From Adiantum capillus-veneris (Eukaryota > Streptophyta > Polypodiopsida > Polypodiales > Pteridaceae), in contig CM043944.1 in the NCBI GenBank assembly GCA_014529385.2, positions 80,010,384 through 80,074,383 on the forward strand: a stretch of DNA of 64,000 nt. Reading direction: 5' to 3'. The translations under genes were made by a program, and so were the position numbers. Below the pieces are notes generated by a model. That model was not told where the DNA came from, searched no databases, and saw only the letters and a program-made list of their open reading frames with translations. Positions 37,601 through 49,600 of the stretch are shown here, piece by piece; position 1 is the stretch's first letter, and the number at the start of each line of letters is the position of its first letter.

Positions 37601-40600
37601 GGTTGTGAATGAAGAGGCATCAAATAGGGCGGCCATAGCTATCATTGAGCGTGTGTACTCCAACTCACCTTCTCATTTTGCATGACACATTGCCTCAACA
37701 CCCTTCTCAAGTACACAGGGGCATTGTCAAAAGATTGCACCTACCGTTGAGTAGGCCAACCATTTGGTCACCTTTGTCCTCAACCACCAAAAGTGAGGCA
37801 TGAGTTCTCAAAGCGAAGCTCTCTCTCCCTCTTGCAATATTCAGAAACCCACTTTGCGTACAACCTTGGCCCCTTGGCCGCTTGTGATGGAGCACTAAGA
37901 GGGCTATTTCTCAGTGATGAGTACGACCACATAGCAGTCTTCATCCGCGGTTGGCAGAGAGTGTAGATCTTGAATTGACGATACCGAATGGTGGGAGAAG
38001 GTGAAGAGCTTGATGCTATGGTGAAGCCCATTGTCCACCTGCTTCAGGTAATTGATGGCATGCAACCATGCATAGGCAAAGTCTATGAAGCCGTGGATCG
38101 GATGATTGAGAAGCTCAACAATCTTGTGGCGGATGAGGATGACCGCGAAGAAATCAAGTCCTTGTGTGTTTCTAGGTGGAATGCCTACTACTCTCCCGTA
38201 CATGCAACGGCCGTCGTGGTCGACCCTGAATTTCAAGGCAAAAAGCGAGATAGTGATACAGAGGTCATGAATGGGTTCAACCTTGTCTTGAACCGCCTTT
38301 GTCCTGACAAAGACCATCGACGCAAGGTTAGGAATCAACTCTCTCTATCGGCAAAAGAAGGGCACCTATGGTTCTACTACTGCACAGCTGGATCGCACGA
38401 AGATTGGGGCGTCACTATGGTGGGAGGATTATGGATCATATGGGCCTAAGTTGCAACAATTTGCCGATCGTGTTCTTAAACAATCCATGAGCTCCAAATA
38501 TCCAAGCAAGTTTGGAGTGTGTACACCAACATTGCCTCTAGGAAGAAGAACCGTCTTGGGATCCAAAGGGCCAATGATTTAGTGTTTCTAAGCGCTAACT
38601 TGAGTATGCTTTGCAAAAGACAGACTTAGGAGGTAGATCCTTTCACTCAGTGAGAGATGACACAAAATGAGGCCACTTCAGCCGATGAGCATTCAAAGGA
38701 CGAGGAAAAGGCGGAGGCGGTCCCTGATCTCAGCCTTGATGACTTCGACTTTCAGCATGTGGAGATTCATATTCCGCCTTCTCATGAGGCAGGCGCTCCC
38801 CAGATTTGATGTGCTATTGTGGGCCGCCCCCTCCCTAATTAGGCTTTAGCCTTTATTCACCTCTTTATCACTTGCCAGTTTGAGCCCTTGAGGCATGTAC
38901 TTATCGACTTATATTCACCATCACGCCGTCAATGTTTTACTGGCGTATTTTGCTCTAAGGTGCAGCGGAATGAATGATGAACTTTGCTCAAGATGAGTGC
39001 TCCAAACTGTGCTCAAGGTTCCTTTTACTTATGGAAGAGAGAGCCTTCCGTTCTTAACGAGAGAGTGCAATGGACACAACAAACGTGAATGGACACTGTG
39101 CGTGAAGGTGCATGAGACTAAGAGATAGAGAGACAAGAGAATACGACACCAGAGACGTTGTAAAACCCTCCTCCGAAGGCCCCACTCTCTATGGCGAGAG
39201 TAGTCTACTATTGATTGCACAAACTTGTACAACTCTGATGCACTTGAAGACTTTGATGCAATGACAACTAAGACGATGTCAACGGTGACGACTTGACTCT
39301 TTCTTCGATCGAAAATGGTGATGAAGTAGCCCCTGTCTTGGCTGAATGCTATCACTGCAAAAATCTATCTGTTGGTACTATGAATGCGGCTGAAGACCAC
39401 GGCGGTACTGCTGTCCAGTAACGCTATGGATGGCTGAAAACTGTTGCTTCAAATGCTGGAATGTCAGCCCCAAAAACGCTGGTTTAGGTTGCAAGAAAAA
39501 CGCTGAATCAAGCTGTGGGAAAAACGCTGGTTGTGGAGGCTTGCTTGCTGAATTCGCTGGTTATAAGCGAAGCACTGAGGCTGAAAAACGCTGCAGGCTG
39601 AGGCTTAAAACGCTGATTTGCTATGGTGAAAAACGCTGATCTGCTGTGGTGTAAAACGCTGATCTGCCGAGGCTTATGGCAATGATGCTAGGTGCTGAAA
39701 ACGCCACGTGAACTGCTATGTGGAGCGCTTGTCTTGCTAGTGGAAATCGCCACCAAGGGAAAGGAGTCTTGCTTGAGAGAGAGAGGGGGAACCTGCTGCC
39801 CTTTGGCCTGTGTTCTCCTTGCTCTTCTTGCTCTTCTACCAAATAGTGCTAGCTTAGGTTTGCTTATATATTAACTTACCCAATTTGCCCTACTCAATTC
39901 CCAACAAAAGTCAATAAATAAGTGAAAAATGTCAAAAATAGGGAAAATAAGTTTGCTCCTAATGGAATCTATTGGATTCTGATGGTAATGCTGATGATCA
40001 TGCTGTGTGCAACCGGAGGATATGCATCTACTCTAAGTGCCTGGGCATGCACGGTCTCCGAACAGACTCAAAAGTGAACACTTCCTAAGCTAGACTGACT
40101 GGACTGACTGAACCCTTGTCGTGTTGTAGCTTGTCCGCGGACACATAGGGTTGGATGTGTCACGTGACATCCCCTCCTTTTCAAAGTGAGGTACTGGTAC
40201 CGAACTGAATGGCGTCAAGGGAGATCGCCAACAACTGCCGGAATCCTCGAAAGGACTCTCCGCCGGCCAACTCTGAGGTGTGGGTCATGCGATACTTGAA
40301 CTTCATAAAGGTCTGCAGCGCTTGCTTCTTTAGGCCGCGCCGAAAGCGACACAAAGTCATGGGTAGCTCCTTCGATGCTTCAACTTCGTCTAGAGTTATG
40401 CTTCTTCCGTCTTCAAGAATCTCCATGGCTGATAATTCCTGAAACCACTTCCAACACAAAACCATGAACATACCTATTCCATGTAAAGTGAGTGGAAAAA
40501 ATATTGTCTTTTGAACAAACTGTGCATGCAATGTAGATGAACATAGAGACGGAATGCCAAACCGTTCACCACACACACGCAAACAATGAGATCCAATCTT

Positions 40601-43600
40601 GTCTTGCTAATCTAAATCAATCAACTATGGCAATTCACAACGGAAATGCCCATGCTTGGTGCTCATACTTTCTTGTGCTCTTTCTACAACTGTCGTGCCT
40701 AGGAAGAGACATGGAATATGACTTCCTTGAATGCATACTTTTCAGCTTTTCATAAACAATCCACATACATTCGTGCTCATTCATGAGTGAAACGTGCTCA
40801 ACGTACAATATGTCATGCCTAGGAAAAGGGATCACATGAAGATGCTGACTAAAATACAGGAAACGATCACGAATGGAACACTCGAACACTGCGTGCTGAC
40901 TAATCATTCGAACACATAGTACGTCATGTGGGGATTCTTGGGACCTAGGCTCAAGAGCCAAGATCGGTTCTTCCTGATCGAACGAATATTCAACGAGGTT
41001 AGCTTTGCTAGAAAAAGCATCAACTAAACCATCATCCTTGTGAACAATCACATCATCTTCATACAAATCATCATGCTTGTGAAAAATCACATCTTGATCA
41101 TCATGCAAATCATCATGCTTGTCCTTAGCATCCAAATCATCATGCTCATCATTATCATTCAATTCATCATGCTTATCATAATCATGCAAATCCTGTGTAT
41201 CATGCTTTGGAGAAGACGAACCGAGAGTCTCCTTCTCCTGAATCCGTTCAATCTTCGCCTGCACATTAGAAATTAGAGATGGAGAATGAACAACTTGCTC
41301 TCCACGAATGACAATGGGAGAGTCACTTTTGGCATTGAAAGTGAACATATTTTCCGCCCAATCAATGAGAGGGTTATGCTCACGAAACCATCGAATGCCT
41401 AAAAACATATCATTTCCTGAGAGAGAAGAGACTACCAATTTTCTACGGAAAGCACCTTGTTGAACTGTAAACAACACATCAAGGCACTCCTTCATGATGA
41501 GAGAGTCCATACCGGGAGCGAAGCCTAAAACCTCGAGAGGAGATTTCGGACTAACCTCTAGGCGGGCTTTCTCAACAAGAGAGAGACTAATCACATCATG
41601 CATACTACCTGGGTCAAACAATATGACAAAACGCTGCCCCGTCATATGACCATAACATTTAATGAGAGACTCATCAATGGGAGGGTCATGAGAGACTTGG
41701 GGCACACTCATGTTGTCATTTAATGCATTGACAGAGGAAGTGGGTTCTGTGGATTCTTTAGATTCATTCAATTCAAGCTTAGGCCATGTTCTTTTTATGT
41801 GACCCTTAATGTGACAATGAAAACAACGACCTTCCTTAGAATAAGTGCTTTGCTCTTCCGACGTGATATATCCTCCTAAAATTCCTTGTGCTCCCTTTTC
41901 ATCTGGAGTGGGCTTAGGTTTAGCAACTGTGTTAGCTTTACCCTTAGGTTCACTTTGAGAGTTCTTTTCTGAGAGACTATTCGAAGATTGGTTAGAAGAG
42001 TTACCGTTCTTACCATTCTTACCGTTCTGAGGGTTCTACGAAGTCTGAGAGGTACTTGTCGAAGTCTTGCTTTCCTTAGGCTTTCCCTTGTTGTGCTTCA
42101 TCTCCTGTGCGAGAGCAATCGCTACCGCCTTGTTGAGATCGACTGGATCGAGCACCTCGACATCATACTTGATATACTCGTCCAATCCATAAAGGAATGC
42201 CTCCTTACGCTCCGCATCCGATTTGCCTAATTGAGTGCCGAGCTGCAAAACACAATTAGAGAAAGACATAACTGGCATACCATTTTGCTTGAGACCGCGC
42301 CAATCGTCCTTCAATCGTGCGAGGTACTGAGGTGGCATAAACCGCGCCTTGAGCTTGTCTTGGAAATCAGTCCAATTGAAGGAAAGGGACGTGAATTCGT
42401 CGGCTTCCTCCAGGTGCGCGACTAACTGTGCCTCTTGCCATGCGTGGTACCAATTGATGGCATCACCGGCAAGGTATATAGCTGTCGTCAAAACCTTGCT
42501 ATTTCCTGTCTTCTTCATTGTCGCAAAATAAGCATTAAATTGATGCAACCAAGAATGAATAACCGTAGCATCCATCTTACCATCATATTTACTGAAAGTC
42601 AACTACTCTATGACTGGGTTGTTGGAGTCCGCATCTCGGCTTGCGCCACTTGAGGAACTACCAACATCTTTGGCTCGTTCGGACTTCGAGGCAAGAACCT
42701 GTCGAACCAATTCTTGAGTGCGGAGGTCCCGAACCTCTCGATCGGCCTCCAAGGCCGCTCGTCTTGCTTCGGCTGCCTCCTTTCTTTGTGCTTTTCTTTC
42801 TTTTCGTGCATTGCGCTCGCGTTCCAAAGAAATGCGAGTCGCTTCTTGTCGTGCCATCATGTCCATCATCGACTTGACCAAAGCCTCCATAGGATTCGCT
42901 ACAAGTCGTGGCGTAGATGGAGAAGGGGGAGGGTTGGAAAAACCTCCTAGTAGGGAAAATTCTTCGTCGCCTCTCTCATGCTCATCACTTCCAAGCGAAG
43001 TATCCATTCCGCTTCGAGTGATCACCATACACTATGATCTTGGGTTCTTAAGTTCATGAGGAACTTGGGTTCTTGTGGGTCTTGGGTTCTTGGCTTCTTA
43101 AGTTCACAAGAAACTTGGGTTCTTGGGGGGTCTTGGTTCTTGGGGTTCTTGAGGGTCTTGAGGGTCTTGAGGTTCTTGAGGTTCTTCTGTTGCTTGCAAT
43201 CTGTGTTAGAGAAGGATCTTCTCTTCACCCGAGTTTTGCTCTTTTCTGGGGCGCACCCCTTGGCGACCTTGCGCTCACACCAAGGTTGCTTTTTCCCACC
43301 TCATGTCGATTGGCCGGCCGCTAAGTGCACGGTCCGCTCTCAATGAGTGAAAAGAGGCACAAGGGGAGGCTGGACAAGCCCTTCTTTCTTGGGTTTCTTG
43401 TCACTCTTCAAAAACACGATTAGGAATCGACACGCCTAAGTGAACTTGGGTTCGTGCAACCTCAACAAGCAAAAAAAAATTATGTGGTTCTTGTGGTTCT
43501 TTCCTTGAGTGATACAGAACACTGCCAAAGCTCTGATACCAATGTAAGGTGCAGCGGAATAAATGATGAACTTTGCTCAAGATGAGTGCTCCGAACTGTG

Positions 43601-46600
43601 CTCAAGGTTCCTTTTACTTATCGAAGAGAGAGCCTTCCGTTCTTAATGAGAGAGTGCAATGGACACAACAAATGTGAATGGACGCTGTGCGTGAAGGTGC
43701 ATGAGACTGAGACATAGAGAGAGAAGAGAATACGACACCAGAGACGTTGTAAAACCCTCCTCTGAAGGCCCCACTCTCTATGGCAAAAGTGTTCTACTAT
43801 TGATTGCACAAACTCGTACAACTCTGATGCACTTGAAGACTTTGATGCAATGGCATCTAAGACAATGTCGACGGTGACGACTTGACTCTTTCTTCGACTG
43901 AAAATGGTGATGAAGTAGCCGCTGTCTTGGCTGAATGCTATCACTGCAAAAATCTATATGCTGATACTCTGAATGCAGCTGGAGACCACGGCGGTACTGC
44001 TGTCCACTAACGCTATGGATGGCTGAAAACTGTTGCTTCAAACGCTGGAACGTCAGCCCCAGAAACGCTGGTTTAGGTTGCAAGAAAAACGTTGAATCAA
44101 GCTGTGGGAAAAACGCTAGTTGTGGAGGCTATATGCTTGCTGAATTCACTGGTTATAAGCGCTGCACTGAGGCTGAAAAACGCTGCAAGCTGAGGCTTAA
44201 AACGCTGATTTGCTGTGGTGAAAAACACTGATCTGCTGTGGTGTAAAACGCTGATCTGCCGAGGTTTATGGCAATGATGCTAGGTGCTGAAAACGCCACG
44301 TGAACTGCTATGTGGAGCGTTTGTCTTGCTGGTGGAAATCACCACCAAGGGGAAGGAGTCTTGCTTGAGAGAGAGAGGGGGAACCTGCTGCCCTTGGCCT
44401 GTGTTCTCCTTGCTCTTCTGCCAAATAGTGCTAGCCTAGGTTTGCTTATATATTACCTTACCCAATTTGCCCTACTCAATTCCCAACAAAAGTCACTTAA
44501 TAAATAAGTGAAAAATGTCAAAAATAGGGAAAATAGGTTTAATGCATTGGAAAATGCTCCTAATGGATTCTGATGGTAATGCTGATGACCATGCTATGTG
44601 CAACCGGAGGATATGCATCTACTCTAAGTGCCTGGGCATGCACGGTCTGCGAACAGACTCAAAAGTGAACACTTCCTAAGCTAGACTGATTGGACTGACT
44701 GAACCCTTGTCGTGCTGTAGCTTGTCCACGGACACATAGGGTTGGATGTGTCACGTGACATCTGCTATTATGAGTCATGTTTCTTGTTTATTTTAGTGCA
44801 ATTCAATGCTTAAAGTATTCTTAGCTCTACGATACATACATGTAGCTCAAAAAAAGAGAGAAAATTTACCGTTCCAAGCACTAACCCTGTTCCCTAACTT
44901 TTGTCATCCACGACCCAACTCCATTTCTTGTACCGTGTTTCTATGAACATTATGCCTTTGGAAGGGTGTGATGTACTTTTAGGAATGCCTTGGCACAATC
45001 AAAACAGTGGCATGGTGGGGCTCAAAAGATTCAATTTAAAGAATAGTATGAGTCGAGGAGTGGTCATTGATGTAAAGCTCAAAGGCGATTCAGTGCCCCT
45101 TGTATCAACTTTGATCATTTCAAAATTACTAAAATCAAGTCTTTTTGTTACTCAATCTTTCTCAATAATGTGAATGACAACAAGGATTCCAATTTGTCAG
45201 AGTGAGTCTAAGTGGCAAATGTTTTTTGAAGGTCACGTCTATTGTTTCTCAAAGAGTGTGCCTCACAAGTTACCACCGAAAAGACCAAAGAATCACACCA
45301 TCGACTTGATCCCTAATAGTATTCCTCCGAACCAACCCCCTTACAAAATGAGTCGTGCTCAACACGAAGAAATCATGAGCCAAGTACAAAATCTTTTAAA
45401 AAAAGGTTTGATCAAACACGATACCACACCCTTTTGTTCTTTAGTATTGCTTGTTCAGAAGAAAGGCCGATCTTGGAGGATGTGTATCGATTACAATGCC
45501 CTCAATAAGCTTACCATCAAGAACCTTTCCAATACACAAGATCAATGATATACTTGGTAGATTGCAGGGCTCTACTTGCTTCAATAGAATCGCTCTTTAG
45601 AGTGGCTATCATTAGATTAGAATTGCTCTTGTAGATGTACACAAGACCGCATGCAGGACATCCTTCGGATTGTATGAGCATTTGGCGATGCCTTGTGGTC
45701 TCACAAATGCTCCTGCAACATTCAACAGGATGATGGATCGGATCTTTAGAGTATCGATAATTTGTGAGAACATTTTTCAACAATATCACTATTTATCATA
45801 GGACATTGAGAGCATTTCTTGCAAATTCCCCAAGCTTTACAAGAACACAAATAGGTTATCAATGAAAAGAAAAGTGAGTTCTTTCTATTGGAGATACACT
45901 TTTTGGGACGTAATGTTTCGTCCAAGGGTGTGATTACGGATCCAGCTAAGGTGGCAGCTATTTGAGTAATCACTTCCGGCGAGGAATCGGACAGAAACAC
46001 AAAGAGAACTGCAAGAGTTGAGCTTGGGTAAGAGAAAAGCCTTAGGTGCTCAATTGCGCAATTTGGATCACAAGGAGATTTTACTTTTTGATTTGGACAA
46101 GTACATCAAATACGACGTGAAAGTCTTACAACCCACTGACTACAATGACGCCGTCAAGATCACTCTCGAGCAAGAAATGAAGGCTGAAGCACAACAAAGG
46201 TAAGCCTCAGGAGAACAAGTCAAGTACCCCTTAGAACCAACAGAATAGTAAGAACAATGGTAAGAACAACAACAGTAATTGCTCGTCTTCTCAATCTTCC
46301 ACTACACCTAGAGCAAAAACTCTTCACCTAACAATGATAATAAAGGAAAGGCTAAACCCAAGAAACCCCTAGATTGAAACTTGATGAAAATTTTGCTCTA
46401 GGAATAGTAGGAGACTGCTTAAGCCTTGAAGAACAAACCGAGTATGGAAAGGAAAATGTTTTATAAAGGTCACATGAAAAGAGATTGTCATAAGAAAGAA
46501 TCCATAGAACTCACATCTTCTGTTAGTGTCATAAACGAACAAACTAATGTGTCCCAAGTTTCTAAGGTCACATACGCACTGCACTTGCACCACGTGGACA

Positions 46601-49600
46601 AGCTACTGCTACAATCTAGCATTAGTTTTAGTTAGCTTAGGACCTAGCCTGGCACTTTGCGAGCCTCTAGCAAGACGTGCATGAGCGGGCAAGTCATAGT
46701 TGCATACCTTCACTTGCACAGTTAAGTCACTTAAGCATATAGGCATATGAACAGTCACTTAAGTCATTTATCAATAAGTGACTTTGACATGATATTTATT
46801 ACAAGTAGGGCAAATGGCTAAAAGACCTATAAAAGAAGCCCTTTGGACGCTAGAGAAGGCAGAAGAAGCAGAAGACGAAGTAGTATCGACAGCACCCTCT
46901 TCTCACGAGTACCCAGCAGCCATCAGCGTTTTCAACCAGCCTTGGCATTTTCTCACAGCCTCTCCCACCAGCTTTTTTCAGCCCTAAACACCCTTGTTAG
47001 GTACAACGGAATGAATGTTTGCACTTCAAGGTGGAAAGATACGTAGTGTACGATACGGTTTAGGTACGTACGGAACGTACTTCCGTACTAAACCAACCTT
47101 TAGGTACGTGATAGGTACATACCATTTGTAAAAAAAGAAAATTACACTAAATTTAAGTTCACAGATCTTTCAAAAGAGAGTCTTTTGTAATCCTGGTCGA
47201 TTAAAAAAGCCTAAGGCTCTCTCCCCTTCACCCTATTATCCCAATCTGAAAGCGCCCTTAGCGCGAGTGGTCTGTGGAGAAAACACCCAAAAACAAAACA
47301 CACCACAAAAAAAAACTTGCCGTACGATACGTACTGTACCGTACGGAATCGTTAGGTACGTACGTACGGATTCCACCTTGTTGCGCTTTGCTCAAGATGA
47401 GTGCTCCGAACTGTGCTCAAGGTTCCTTTTTAGTTCTTATGGAAGGGAGAGCCTTCCGTTCTTTATGGAGAGTGCTATGATCACGAACAAAGTGAGTGGA
47501 TATTGTGCGTGCAAGTGTATGAGACTGAGAGAAGGAGAGAAGAGAGATACGACACCAGAGACGTTGTAAAACCCTCCTCCGAAGGCCCCACTCTCGTCGG
47601 CGAGAGTGGTTTACTTATTGATTGCACAAAGTGGTACAATGACGATGCAATGGACTGATGCAACTTGGGACTATGCCGGTGACGACGGCAGGGATGACGA
47701 CGACGACTCAAAGGCTGAAATCTGCCGTCTTCTATCTGCTGTCCATAAAAACGCTATGGCTGAAAATCCGGGACTGATTTCAATGGCTGAAAATGACTGT
47801 TTTGGCTGCGTTTTTGAAGGTTGAAAATCGGGATCTTCTGCAATGTCTAAGGCTGAATTGACTGCTGTCCTTAGCTGCTGAAACCGCTGACTATCTGCTG
47901 CAAGAATTTCTGAAAATAGAAAACGCTGCCAAGTTTGGGGATCATTAACAAAAACGCTAGGCAATCTGGGACTGTTGGCGATGATCAGGGCTGAAAACGC
48001 CAGGCTAGGGGGGAGGTGCTGATGAAGACCAAAACGCTAGGCTGATGGAGGTTGGAAAACGCCAATGCTTGGACGTCTTGATGGTTCTTGCTGAGAAGAT
48101 GCCTGTTGAGCGGGGAGCTCCTGCTGCCCCTTCTGCCATTTAGTGCTAACTTGGGTTTGCTTATATATTTTCTTAGCAAAATTGCCCTACCTACTTTTGT
48201 TGGGAAGTCACTTAAAAATAATAAGTGAAAAATGTCAAAAATAGGGAAAATAGGCTAAATACACTGGAAAATTTCCCTGACTGAATCTAATGGATTCTGA
48301 TGGGATTACTGATGATCATGTTGTGTGCAACCAGAGGATATGCATACACTAAGTGACTGGGCATGCGCGGTCTACGAATAGACTCACAAAAGTGCCAGAT
48401 CACTTCCTATTCTAGACTGACTGGACTGACTAAACCCTGATCATGCTGTAGCTTGTCCACGGACACATAGGGCTGGATGTGTCACGTGACATCCCCTCCT
48501 TTTCAAAGTGAGGTACTGGTACCGAACTGTATGGCGTCAAGGGAGATCGCCAATAGCATCCGGAATCCTGGAAGGGACTCTGCGCCGGCCCACTCTGATG
48601 TGTGGGTCGTGCGGTACTTGAACTTCATAAAGGTCTGCAACGCTTGCTTCTTTAGGCCGCGCCGAAAGCGACACAAAGTCTTATGTGGCTCCTTCGATGC
48701 TTCAACTTCGTCGAGTATCATGCTTCTTTCTTCTTCAAGAATCTCCATGGCTGAAAATTCATGAAACCATCTTCAACACAAAACCATGAACATACCCATT
48801 CCATGTAAAGTGAGTGGAAAAAATCGTGTCGTCTTCAAAGACTGTGCATGCAATGTAGATGAACACATAGACGCAGTGCCAAACCGTTCACTACATACAC
48901 GCAAACAATGAGATCAAATCTTTCTCTTTTGATCTAGAGCAATCAATTGTGGCAATTCACAACGGAAATGCCCATGCTTGGTGCTCATACTTTCATGTGC
49001 TCTGTCTACAACTGTGTCATGCCAAGAAAGAGACATGGAATGTGACTTCCGTGAATGCAACCATTTCATCCTTTCATGAATCATCCGCATACATTCATGC
49101 TCATCCATGAGAGAAACGTGCTCAACATACGATATGTCATGCCTAATAAAAGGGATCACATAAAGATGCTGACTAAAATACAGGAAACGATCACGAATGA
49201 AACACTCGAACAATGTGTGCGTATCAATCATGCGAACACAAAATACTTCCTGTAAGGGTTCTTGAGACCTAGGCTCGAGAGCCAAGATCGATCCTTTGTG
49301 ATTGATCGAATCTGCAACGAGGTTAGCTTCGCTAGAAAAAGCATCAACTAACTCATCATCCTTGTAAGAAATCACATCTTAATCATGCAAATCATCATGC
49401 TCATCATTATCAATCAAATCATCATGCTGCTCACAATCCTGCAAATATTGTGTGTCATGCTTTGGAGAAAAGGAGACTGAGAGAGTCTCCTTCTCCTGAA
49501 TCCTTTCAAGCTTGTCCTGCATACTAGTAATGAGAGATGCAGAATGAACAATGTCCTCTCCATGAATAACAATGGGAGAATCACTTTTGGCATTGAGAGT

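Larger units (their letters stand above)
38954..44760 (-). mobile_element. TR-GAG-like LTR element copy A: gag-protease only, no RT or integrase
   Basis: Two LTRs of about 1.2 kb (38954-40169 and 43543-44760) enclose 3,373 bp. The minus-strand interior has a primer binding site (43530-43541), gag, CCHC knuckle, protease and a further short ORF, then a polypurine tract AAAAGGAGGGGA (40170-40181). No reverse transcriptase, RNase H or integrase is present and there is no space for them. Flanking pentamers TTTGC (38949-38953) and TCTGC (44761-44765) differ at one base and are the likely target duplication. The layout fits the non-autonomous TR-GAG class. It is inserted in the 3' part of the hAT element. 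Confidence 0.85.
36273..44895 (+). mobile_element. hAT transposon, split by TR-GAG copy A
   Basis: An 11-bp inverted repeat, AGGGAACAGGG at about 36275-36285 and its complement CCCTGTTCCCT at 44885-44895, encloses a hAT-type transposase (36690-38640). It also encloses the 5.8-kb LTR element inserted at 38954. The hAT sequence resumes at 44761-44895. Gypsy protease/RT sequence lies on either side (to 36240 and from 44901), so the hAT sits inside E5. A clean 8-bp target duplication was not found. Confidence 0.6.
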
